This document shows positions 15,398 to 25,089 of a stretch of 64,000 bases of DNA, piece by piece. The notes under the pieces were generated by a model, which saw only the letters and a program-made list of their open reading frames with translations, did no database searches and was not told the DNA's origin. This stretch comes from Opitutaceae bacterium (GTDB lineage Bacteria; Verrucomicrobiota; Verrucomicrobiia; Opitutales; Opitutaceae): positions 1 through 64,000 of the forward strand of contig JADJZJ010000002.1 in assembly GCA_016715765.1 (NCBI GenBank), given 5' to 3'. A program made the translations under genes and the position numbers. Numbering within the stretch: the first letter of the stretch is position 1; each line of letters opens with the position of its first letter.

Positions 15398-16978
15398 ATG
15401 AGCTCTTTGCAGGACAAACTCACCCAGTCCTCCGCCTTCCTCCTGGGCGTCGAGCTTGTCACCACGCGTGGCACCACCGTGGAGCCGCGGGCGGCGAAGA
15501 CCGTGGCGTTCGCCCGCGACCTCGCGGGCTGCAACGGCATCGACTGGGTTTCGATCACCGACAACGCCGGCGGCCATCCGATGCTCTCGCCGCTTGCCCT
15601 CGCCCGGCCGTTGCGCGACGCCGGACGCGAGACCGTGATTCACCTCTCCTGCAAGGATTTCAACCGCAACGTCTTGGAGAGTGAGGCCTGGCACCTGGCC
15701 GACCAGGGTTTTCGCAATCTTCTGGTCCTGAGCGGCGACAACGCGGGCGTCGGCATGAGCGGCGGCGCCAAGCCGGTCTTTGACATCGATTCCGTCGGCC
15801 TCCTGACCCTGCTCGGGCGCATGGGTGCGGGCCTTGACGTGACCCGGCCGGGTGCGAAGCAGCCGGCGCACCTCGCCCCGGTGCCGTTCTACCCGGGCGC
15901 GGTCGTCACCAATTTCAAGCTGCACGAGAACGAGGTCATCCCGCAGCTCCTCAAGGCCGAGCGCAAGATCGCCGCCGGCGCGCGCTGGTTCATCAACCAG
16001 ATCGGCTACGACTCGCGCAAGGTGCACGAGCTCATCGCCTGGTTCCGCCGCCGCGGCCATGGCGCGGTGCCGCTCATCGGCAACGTCTACCTCCTCAATC
16101 CCGGCGTCGCGAAGGTCTTCCGCGCCCAGCGCATCCCCGGGGTCAGCCTCTCCGACGAACTCGCCGCCGTCTGCGAGCGCCAGGCCGCGAGTCCCGACAA
16201 GGGCAAGGCCTTCTTCCTCGAATTCGCGGCCAAGCAGGTCGCCATCTACCGCGGCCTCGGGTACCGCGGCGCCTACGTCGGCGGTGTGCACACCATCACC
16301 GAACTCGAGCGCGTGCTCGAGCTCGAGCGCAGTTTCGCGCCGGACGACTGGAAACAGTTTGCCCGGGAAATCCGCTACTCGCGGCCGGGGGAGTTTTTCT
16401 TTTTCGCCGAAGATCCGGCCACCGGCCTCGCCAACCCCGCCGTACTGCACCCGGCCTACGCCGCCTCGCTCCAGACCCGCCCGGCGACGCGCAACGTCAC
16501 CTTCACCTACCGGTTCTCGAAGTTCACGCACGACCTCATGTTCACGCCCGGCAAGGGCCTGTGGAACCTGGGAGAGAAACTCTGCCGCGGAGCCAAGGAC
16601 CCGATGCAGGGTCCGCCGGGCATGCATGCCATCGAGCACCTCGGCAAGAGCATGATGTTCGGCTGCAAGGATTGCGGCGACTGCTCGCTGCCCGACATCG
16701 CATTCCTCTGCCCGGAATCCTCCTGCGCCAAGAACCAGCGCAACGGCCCCTGCGGCGGCACGCGCGACGGCAAGTGCGAGGTTGAGGACTTCGAGTGCAT
16801 CTGGTCGCGCGCCTACGACCGCCTCAAGCACGAGGGCCGCGAGGAGGAGCTCCTCGCGCATACGCCCGTCATCCAGGACCAGAAACTCCGCGGCACCTCC
16901 AGCTGGGCCAACACCTGGCTCGGTCGCGACCACCTCGCCGCCCGGCTGCCCGCCGCAGGCTCCGGCCCCAACCCTTGA
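15398..16978 (+). CDS. Methylenetetrahydrofolate reductase fused to MTHFR C-terminal Cys-rich domain
   Basis: The 526-aa protein has a MetF-like TIM barrel (about 15-300; GVELVTTRGTT, FRNLLVLSGDN, FINQIGYDSRKV) that would reduce methylene-THF to methyl-THF. A C-terminal Cys-rich module follows at about 420-470, with CKDCGDC, CPESSCAKNQRNGPCGG and CEVEDFEC. The latter resembles the MTHFR_C/MetV domain found beside or fused to MetF in bacteria using methyl-THF in catabolism. This architecture and the neighbouring methyltransferase genes suggest a role in disposing of, or supplying, methyl groups rather than only methionine synthesis. Start is ATG 15398; an in-frame TTG lies two codons upstream. 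Confidence 0.85.
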   Translation: MSSLQDKLTQSSAFLLGVELVTTRGTTVEPRAAKTVAFARDLAGCNGIDWVSITDNAGGHPMLSPLALARPLRDAGRETVIHLSCKDFNRNVLESEAWHLADQGFRNLLVLSGDNAGVGMSGGAKPVFDIDSVGLLTLLGRMGAGLDVTRPGAKQPAHLAPVPFYPGAVVTNFKLHENEVIPQLLKAERKIAAGARWFINQIGYDSRKVHELIAWFRRRGHGAVPLIGNVYLLNPGVAKVFRAQRIPGVSLSDELAAVCERQAASPDKGKAFFLEFAAKQVAIYRGLGYRGAYVGGVHTITELERVLELERSFAPDDWKQFAREIRYSRPGEFFFFAEDPATGLANPAVLHPAYAASLQTRPATRNVTFTYRFSKFTHDLMFTPGKGLWNLGEKLCRGAKDPMQGPPGMHAIEHLGKSMMFGCKDCGDCSLPDIAFLCPESSCAKNQRNGPCGGTRDGKCEVEDFECIWSRAYDRLKHEGREEELLAHTPVIQDQKLRGTSSWANTWLGRDHLAARLPAAGSGPNP

Positions 16979-16982
16979 ATTC

Positions 16983-17098
16983 AGAAAAGCTAGAAAACCC
17001 AATCCAGATGTAATCTGGAACTCAGGAACACTGGAAAAGATAACGCCAAGTCCGGTTCCAGTTTTCCTGATTTCCACATTCTCAACTCAGAGACTCCT
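16983..17098. repeat. Imperfect palindromic spacer
   Basis: The MetF-LigM gap holds loose inverted motifs (GGAACTCAGGAACACTGG and CCAGTTTTCCTGATTTCC, plus CCAGAT/ATCTGG). It has no counterpart elsewhere in the window. No open frame or clear promoter is seen. Confidence 0.4.
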
Positions 17099-17104
17099 AT
17101 ACCC

Positions 17105-18457
17105 ATGAACACACCCAAACCCTCCAGTCTCGAAGCCAAACTCCAGCAATACGGCAGTGCCGTTGAAATGCTGCGCCACGCGCCCGTCGGCGGCTACCAG
17201 TTCCCGGACAAGCCGGAATATTCCAACTGGCGGGACGAGCAGGCCGCCTGGCAGAGCACCGTCGTCTTCTTCGACCAGTCCTTCCACATGAAGGACGTCT
17301 ATTTCGAGGGCCCGGACGTCATGCAGCTGCTCTCCGACGTGGCCGTGAACACGATGAAGAACTTCGGCCCCAACAAGGCGAAGCAGATCGTCACCTGCAA
17401 CCATGAGGGCCACGTCATCGGCGACGCCATCCTGTTTGGTCATGCCGAGAACAAGGTCAGCGTGGTCGGCCGTCCCTCCGTGCCGAACTGGGTGGAATAC
17501 AACGCCATCAAGGGCGGTTACAACGTGAAGGTGACGCGGGACGAGCGCACGGTCGCCAACCAAGGGCGCCGCCTCATCTACCGCTACCAGATCCAAGGAC
17601 CCAATGCGCTCGAGCTCATCAAGAGCGTGCACGAGGGCGCGTTCCCGGAGATTCCATTCTTCAACCTCGGCGACCTCAAGATCGCCGGTCGCCGCGTCCG
17701 CGCGCTCAACCACAGCATGTCGCGCATGGGCGGACTCGAGTTGCACGGCCCGGCCGAGGACGGCGACGTCGTGCGCGAGGCCATCCTCAAGGCGGGCCTG
17801 AAGTTCGGCCTCGTGCAGGGCGGCAGCCGCTCCTACTCGACGGTCTCGCCCGAGAGCGGCTGGATCCCTTCGCCCATGCCCGCGATTTACCACGGCGAGC
17901 AGATGAAGCCCTACCGCGAGTGGCTCAGCGCCGACGGCTTCGAGGCCAACGCCTCCCTCGGCGGCAGCTTCAGCTCGTCCCGGATCGAGGACTACTACCA
18001 GACGCCGTGGGACCTCGGCTACGGCCGCCATGTGAAGTTCGACCACGATTTCATCGGCCGCGAGGCGCTCGAAAAACTCGCGACCCAGCCGCACCGCCGC
18101 AAGGTCTGGCTGCGCTGGAACAAGGAGGACTCGCTGAAGATCTTCGCCAGCCAGTTCGGCGAGGGTGAGCGCTACAAGTACATGGAGATGCCGAACGCCT
18201 ACTACGCGATCCTGCCATTCGACAAGGTGCTGGTCGGCGGCAAGCTCGTGGGTCTTTCCACCTACACCGTCTACACGGTCAACGTCCGCGGCTGGCTCTC
18301 GCTGGCCATGCTCGACGAGGATGTGGCCGACGGCTCCGAGGTGGTGCTGATCTGGGGCGAGGAGAACGGCGGTTCCCCCCGGCCGGTGGTCGAGCGCCAT
18401 GTGCAGACGTCAGTCCGTACGACCGTTTCCTACAAGCGCCTCAACGAGGATTCCTGA
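17105..18457 (+). CDS. GcvT-family THF-dependent demethylase, LigM-like
   Basis: The 450-aa protein belongs to the GcvT/aminomethyltransferase fold. Several segments resemble the tetrahydrofolate-dependent O-demethylases LigM and DesA as I recall them: EYSNWRDEQAAWQ and FFDQSFHMKD near the start, ESGWIPSPMPAIY, SRIEDYY, VKFDHDFIGREALEKL and VIWGEENGG near the end. Those enzymes move a methyl group from methoxylated aromatics to THF. In Sphingobium ligM is followed by metF, so a MetF gene just upstream here supports methyl-THF metabolism. A sarcosine or other N- or S-methyl substrate cannot be excluded. Confidence 0.78.
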   Translation: MNTPKPSSLEAKLQQYGSAVEMLRHAPVGGYQFPDKPEYSNWRDEQAAWQSTVVFFDQSFHMKDVYFEGPDVMQLLSDVAVNTMKNFGPNKAKQIVTCNHEGHVIGDAILFGHAENKVSVVGRPSVPNWVEYNAIKGGYNVKVTRDERTVANQGRRLIYRYQIQGPNALELIKSVHEGAFPEIPFFNLGDLKIAGRRVRALNHSMSRMGGLELHGPAEDGDVVREAILKAGLKFGLVQGGSRSYSTVSPESGWIPSPMPAIYHGEQMKPYREWLSADGFEANASLGGSFSSSRIEDYYQTPWDLGYGRHVKFDHDFIGREALEKLATQPHRRKVWLRWNKEDSLKIFASQFGEGERYKYMEMPNAYYAILPFDKVLVGGKLVGLSTYTVYTVNVRGWLSLAMLDEDVADGSEVVLIWGEENGGSPRPVVERHVQTSVRTTVSYKRLNEDS

Positions 18458-18504
18458 GAAGACACCCGGGCGGTTGGAACCGCGAAAGGTGCGAAGGATT
18501 TGAA

Positions 18505-18645
18505 TGTAGGGCGGGGATTCCGATCCCCGCCTGGGAGCAAGCGTGCGCCAATCCCAAGGCAGGAGAAAGAGAACGATTAAGAGAACGAGAAAGATTGGAT
18601 TCTAGCGTGGAAATTGAAGGCGGGGATCGGAATCCCCGCCCTACA
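18505..18645 (-). repeat. Composite palindrome, short form (family A with polypyrimidine core)
   Basis: Family A arms (18505-18531 and 18619-18645) surround a core with the purine-rich AAAGAGAACG motif. Read on the minus strand, it is colinear with the composites at 28406 and 54347 but lacks two internal palindromes present there, so it represents an empty or deleted form. It occupies much of the 373-nt gap 18458-18830, in which no gene is seen. Confidence 0.8.
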
Positions 18646-18686
18646 ACATGCACGGGTGCGAAGGCGCACCTTGGATTGGTATATGG

Positions 18687-18758
18687 GTAGCGCCCGGCCT
18701 CCGGACGGGCGGTTTGGCATGCGCATACCGATAGGCCCGTCCGGAGGCCGGGCCCTAC
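18687..18758. repeat. REPIN-like doublet, family F (72 nt)
   Basis: GTAG plus a CGCCCGG...CCGGACGGGCG hairpin is paired with its inverted copy ending CTAC. Another doublet is at 61314-61392. Confidence 0.75.
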
Positions 18759-18830
18759 CCAAAGCCTGGTTGCGCAAGCTCGACGCGCCGGGTCCGTGGC
18801 TACAGCCTGCGGGACTTCCGTGACCTTCGC

Positions 18831-19541
18831 ATGATCCTGCACGAATCCAACCTCCACCCGACGGTGCGCATGTCGGAGTTCAAGCGTCTCCTGCGCCTGC
18901 CGCCCCAGTATGTGTTTGGCGATCCGATGGCGGGACACGTCGAGTGGGTGCAGTCCTGGTTTTCCGCCCATGGCCGGCCCTGGCTCAGCGCCGTGGCCGT
19001 GGAGCGGTGCGAGGCCGACGGCGATGCCGTCCGGCTCGACGGGGTGACCGTCCACAGCCGCGAACTCGCCCGGCGCTTTCGGAAGGCGCGGTCGGCCATC
19101 GTCGTGGCCGCGAGCGCCGGACCCGAGGCCGAGGCGGAGGCGGCCGTGCGCTGGGAAGAAGACGAGCCGGACCGCTACTATTTCATGGAGTCCTATGCCT
19201 CGGCCGTCGTCGAGGCCCTCATCGGCGAGGCCCGGGCGCGGTTGTGCGTCTGGGCGGATGCCCGGGGCCAGGTGTTGCTGCCGCATTACAGTCCCGGTTA
19301 TCACGGCTGGACCGTGGGGGACCAGGCGATGGTGTTCTCCTTGTTTGGCGAGCGGGTGCAGCCGGGCCCGATGGAGGTCATGGAATCCGGCATGCTGCGG
19401 CCGAAGAAATCGCAGCTCGCGGTCTTTGCCATGGCCGATGCCAGGGATGCGGCCGGCGAACCGGCGGATCTCGTGCCGTGCAAGTATTGCCCGCACCTGA
19501 AGTGCGATTTTCGCCGCGAACCCAGTGCGCTAACCGCGTGA
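18831..19541 (+). CDS. MetH activation-domain-like protein
   Basis: The 236-aa product resembles the AdoMet-binding reactivation domain of cobalamin-dependent methionine synthase. The SPGYHGWTVGDQ motif stands where MetH has its RxxxGYPACPD motif, and ESGMLRPKKSQLAVFAM matches the late conserved strand. Free-standing versions occur near corrinoid methyltransferases and are thought to help reductively reactivate B12 proteins. An extra C-terminal CKYCPHLKC (C-x2-C-x4-C) could bind metal. No corrinoid-binding protein is encoded in the window. Together with the three preceding genes this makes a coherent C1-transfer locus. Confidence 0.72.
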   Translation: MILHESNLHPTVRMSEFKRLLRLPPQYVFGDPMAGHVEWVQSWFSAHGRPWLSAVAVERCEADGDAVRLDGVTVHSRELARRFRKARSAIVVAASAGPEAEAEAAVRWEEDEPDRYYFMESYASAVVEALIGEARARLCVWADARGQVLLPHYSPGYHGWTVGDQAMVFSLFGERVQPGPMEVMESGMLRPKKSQLAVFAMADARDAAGEPADLVPCKYCPHLKCDFRREPSALTA

Positions 19542-19563
19542 GTCCGCCTGCCGGCTGGACAAG

Positions 19564-19738
19564 CACTACTCTGTCAGGTCTTGGATGCGGCACCTTTTGC
19601 TGGCGGGGACTCGGCGGATACTTTCCCGCGGATCACGCGGATGGACGCGGATGACGGAGGTATTATCCGCGACCATCCGCGTGATCCGCGGGAAAGACTG
19701 AATTCGGGACGGTGGTCCGGAAACCTGACGGAGTAGTG
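19564..19738. repeat. Nested inverted repeat, family J
   Basis: Outer arms (CACTACTCTGTCAGGT, 19564-19579, with its near complement at 19723-19738) enclose 23-nt inner arms of CCGCGGATCACGCGGATG type (19621-19643 and 19674-19696). A second copy is at 56603-56711. Confidence 0.75.
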
Positions 19739-19802
19739 CCAATCCCCGGCCGCTGGCGCGTGAGTATTTGACCCGGCGGGCCGGTCGCGCGAGGATGGTG
19801 GG

Positions 19803-20648
19803 ATGAGCCGCGGGATCGGACGACCTGGGACCGGACCGAGACTGCACCGCCACGAATCGATCCGTGTGGGGCTGCGCCGGGTGTTGCTGGCCGGACTGGA
19901 TCAGGCGTGCCAGGCCATGGCGGACGAAGAGGAATCGGCGGCCGAGCAGGTGCACCGGGCGCGGGTCGCACTGAAACGAACCCGGGCGGTGCTGCGGCTG
20001 ATTGAGGCCTGCGGCGTCGGCTGGGCCCGGGAGACACGGCGGCGAATGGCGCGGCTGGCGCGGGAATTTTCGCGGATGCGCGATGCCGCGGTGCTCGGGG
20101 AGGCCAGGCGCAAGCTTGGGCTCGCGGCGACATTGGCCGACGCGGACAGTGGCGGTTCGTGGCCCGACTGGCAGGAGGAGGCCAGGGCGGAAAGGCAACA
20201 ACTTGCCCGGCGTCGCTGGCCGGTGCTGCAGCGCGTGGATTGCCGGAAAGCACTGGCGGAGTCGGCGGTCCGGTTGCGGCGGCGGGAAGCCGCCGCCCGG
20301 GCCGAGGCGGGCGCCCGCCGGCTGCATGACTGGCGCAAGGGCGTCATCGTGCTGCGGGAGCAGCTGAACGTTTTGCACGCGATCCTTTCGCCGCGGCAGC
20401 AAAGGTATGCCGGCAAGCTGCATCCCGTGGCGCGGAAACTCGGTGCGGCCCGGGATCTGACGCTCTTGCTCGCGGTGGAGAAGAGTGGCCACGTGACGGC
20501 AGCGCGCAACGTCCGGGTCGAACGGGTGCGGGCGGAGCGGCGCAAGAAAGTGAAGGCAGCACACCGTCTTGCCGTGGGTCTGGCTGATGCGTTGTGCGCG
20601 GAGTTTGGACCGCAGCGGGGAAGGAAGGCCACTCGCTCACGCTCGTAG
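19803..20648 (+). CDS. CHAD-domain protein
   Basis: The 281-aa, strongly basic, helical protein shows the CHAD signature: paired conserved histidines and basic residues (EQVHRARVALKRTRAVLRL, MRDAAVLGE, RRLHDWRKGVIVLREQL, RKLGAARDLTLLL). CHAD domains bind polyphosphate through this basic surface and associate with polyP granules. The last codons (ATRSRS and TAG) are supplied by the left arm of the repeat at 20629-20685, so the repeat probably inserted at the gene end and replaced the original C-terminus. It converges on the RAYT gene. Confidence 0.85.
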   Translation: MSRGIGRPGTGPRLHRHESIRVGLRRVLLAGLDQACQAMADEEESAAEQVHRARVALKRTRAVLRLIEACGVGWARETRRRMARLAREFSRMRDAAVLGEARRKLGLAATLADADSGGSWPDWQEEARAERQQLARRRWPVLQRVDCRKALAESAVRLRRREAAARAEAGARRLHDWRKGVIVLREQLNVLHAILSPRQQRYAGKLHPVARKLGAARDLTLLLAVEKSGHVTAARNVRVERVRAERRKKVKAAHRLAVGLADALCAEFGPQRGRKATRSRS

Positions 20649-20685
20649 CTACCGACTACTCGTAGCTACGAGCGTGAGCGAGTGG
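20629..20685. repeat. Family D inverted pair shared by two gene ends
   Basis: 23-nt arms (20629-20651, 20663-20685) are perfect inverted copies around 11 nt. The CHAD stop (20646-20648) and the RAYT stop (20656-20658) both lie inside, so both proteins end in repeat-encoded residues. Confidence 0.9.
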
Positions 20686-21237
20686 AGGGATACGTTCAAT
20701 CAACCGGTTGTAGATGCGCCAGAATAGCGGCCAGAATTCTGATTGGGTCACGTGCAGGTCCGGATATCCGGGAACGCAGCAACCCAAGTAACGGTATTCT
20801 ACAGGCGAACCGGTCAGTCCTTTGCGCACAGGATTCTCGAGGATGTACTGCGCGACGCGCTGGAAAGCGCCCTGTTCCTGGTCGGTGTCGCGCAGAACAT
20901 TGTCGTGGGGCTGATGCTGCCAGCCTGCGGGATGCAACGCGGTACGAAGTTGTTTGCGAAGGAACGAGACCGCCGAACGTTGATCAGAGCCTCGAGGGTT
21001 GAGCCCCAGCCAGAGTAAATGCATGTGGTCGGGCATCAATACATAGGCGGGACAGAGAAGAGTATAACGGCTGCAGGCGTGGATCAGGATGTGTTGCCAG
21101 TGATGGTGAAAATCCTGGTTGAGCCAGCCGGTAGCTCTTTTCTCCGTGGTCAATGTCCAATGAACGAAGGCGTTTCCGCGGTAGAATTCCGGTGGGAGGC
21201 GGGGAAGGTGACGTGATGCGCGGGGTAAAGATGGCAT
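20656..21237 (-). CDS. REP-associated tyrosine transposase (RAYT, Y1_Tnp/IS200-like)
   Basis: The 193-aa protein is a single Y1 transposase domain. The HUH motif is H71-M72-H73 in LMPDHMHLLW, and the nucleophile is probably Y131 in VAQYILENPVRKGL, the classic RAYT context. RAYTs are single-copy, domesticated relatives of IS200/IS605 TnpA that nick and move REP hairpins preceded by GTAG. Here the gene lies between inverted family D repeats that begin GTAG, and its final nine codons (PLAHARSYE) are read from the repeat itself. All catalytic residues look intact. Copies of the flanking repeat without the gene occur three times in the window. Confidence 0.9.
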   Translation of the reverse strand: MPSLPRASRHLPRLPPEFYRGNAFVHWTLTTEKRATGWLNQDFHHHWQHILIHACSRYTLLCPAYVLMPDHMHLLWLGLNPRGSDQRSAVSFLRKQLRTALHPAGWQHQPHDNVLRDTDQEQGAFQRVAQYILENPVRKGLTGSPVEYRYLGCCVPGYPDLHVTQSEFWPLFWRIYNRLIERIPPLAHARSYE

Positions 21238-21298
21238 GGGCGTGCGCGGGGGTGAAACGCAGGGGTACGGGTATCCACTCGCTCACGCTCGTAGCTAC
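20662..21298. mobile_element. RAYT element bounded by inverted GTAG repeats
   Basis: The unit runs from GTAGCTACGAGCG (20662-20685) through the transposase gene to the inverted copy ending CTAC (21275-21298), 637 bp in all. It has the same plan as the 73-nt elements at 37880, 54607 and 60121, with the gene in place of the 25-nt spacer. I infer that this is the autonomous form and the short ones are non-autonomous. The outward repeat arms at 20629 and 21321 suggest insertion next to, or into, existing copies. Confidence 0.75.
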
Positions 21299-21343
21299 AA
21301 ATCGCAGGCTACGGCTGAGGTAGCTACGAGCGTGAGCGAGTGG
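21275..21343. repeat. Family D inverted pair at the 5' side of the RAYT gene
   Basis: Perfect 23-nt arms at 21275-21297 and 21321-21343 surround 23 nt. The right arm ends 10 nt before the gcvP stop codon. Confidence 0.9.
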
Positions 21344-21353
21344 TCGGGGAGAC

Positions 21354-24245
<2,892 letters not shown>

Positions 24246-24354
24246 GGGGTCCAAGCTAGGCCGGGGTAAAGGAGGGGCAATGGTGATTTGGGCGGCGGGC
24301 GGGCATTTAAGGGCTTGTTTTCCCGATGAAAGCCGCGCTGCTTTTGCGCTTATC

Positions 24355-25026
24355 GTGGAGCCGCCCAATCCCTTCCGCACCAAGGCCGCGCGCGCCGCCT
24401 GGATCGACCGGCGGCTGGCGGAGCTCTATCCGGAGACGCCGGTGCCGCTCGATCACAGGGATGCGTACACGCTCCTGATCGCCGTCCTGCTGTCGGCGCA
24501 GTGCACGGACAAGCGCGTGAATCTCGTGACGCCGCAACTCTGGGCGGTGGCCGACACGCCCCGGGCGATGGCGACCGTGCCGGTGGCGCGGATTCAGGAA
24601 ATCATCCGCCCCTGCGGACTGTCCCCGCAGAAGGCGAAGGCCATCGCGGGCCTCTCCCGTTTGCTGCTGGAGCGGCATGGCGGCCAGGTGCCGCGCACGT
24701 TCGAGGAACTCGAGGCGCTGCCGGGCGTGGGGCACAAGACGGCGTCCGTCGTCATGGCGCAGGCTTTCGGGGTGCCGGCGTTTCCGGTGGACACGCACAT
24801 TCACCGGCTGGCGCAGCGCTGGCAATTGAGCGACGGGCGCAACGTGGAGCAGACGGAGGCGGATCTGAAAAAGCTTTTTCCGCGCGAGCACTGGAACCGG
24901 CTGCACCTGCGGATCATTTTCTACGGGCGCGAGCACTGCACGGCCCGGGGGTGCGATGGCACGGGGTGCGAGATTTGCCGGACGCTTTTCCCGCGGCGCC
25001 GGCGCGCGGTGCGGGTGAAGAAATAA
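24355..25026 (+). CDS. nth: Endonuclease III
   Basis: The product of about 223 aa is a helix-hairpin-helix-GPD DNA glycosylase/AP lyase for oxidised pyrimidines. The HhH loop LPGVGHKTASVV contains the catalytic lysine, and the catalytic aspartate is in FPVDTHIHRL. The C-terminal cysteines read C-x4-C-x4-C-x2-C (EHCTARGC, GCEIC) instead of the usual C-x6-C-x2-C-x5-C, so the 4Fe-4S cluster ligation is altered or uses a different set. The start is uncertain. GTG 24355 gives the usual N-terminus, while ATG 24280 has a strong GGAGG site and would add 25 residues. It diverges from gcvP. Confidence 0.88.
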   Translation: MEPPNPFRTKAARAAWIDRRLAELYPETPVPLDHRDAYTLLIAVLLSAQCTDKRVNLVTPQLWAVADTPRAMATVPVARIQEIIRPCGLSPQKAKAIAGLSRLLLERHGGQVPRTFEELEALPGVGHKTASVVMAQAFGVPAFPVDTHIHRLAQRWQLSDGRNVEQTEADLKKLFPREHWNRLHLRIIFYGREHCTARGCDGTGCEICRTLFPRRRRAVRVKK

Positions 25027-25070
25027 GTCCTATAGGACTCATAGGTCCCATGGGACTGATAGGGCCCAGC
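25027..25070. repeat. Palindrome cluster between convergent genes
   Basis: Adjacent small palindromes (GTCCTATAGGAC, GTCCCATGGGAC, then GGGCCC) follow the nth stop. They could act as a bidirectional terminator for nth and the Gre-family gene. Confidence 0.5.
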
Positions 25071-25089
25071 CAACCGATCCGGCGAAAAC

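Noticed and set aside
20656..21237. Annotating the transposase as an active IS200/IS605 insertion sequence
   Set aside because: No TnpB partner, and the flanks are REP-type GTAG repeats with gene-less copies, which fits a RAYT better than an IS.
24246..24354. Glycine riboswitch upstream of gcvP
   Set aside because: The gap is only about 110 nt and shows no tandem aptamer-like pattern.
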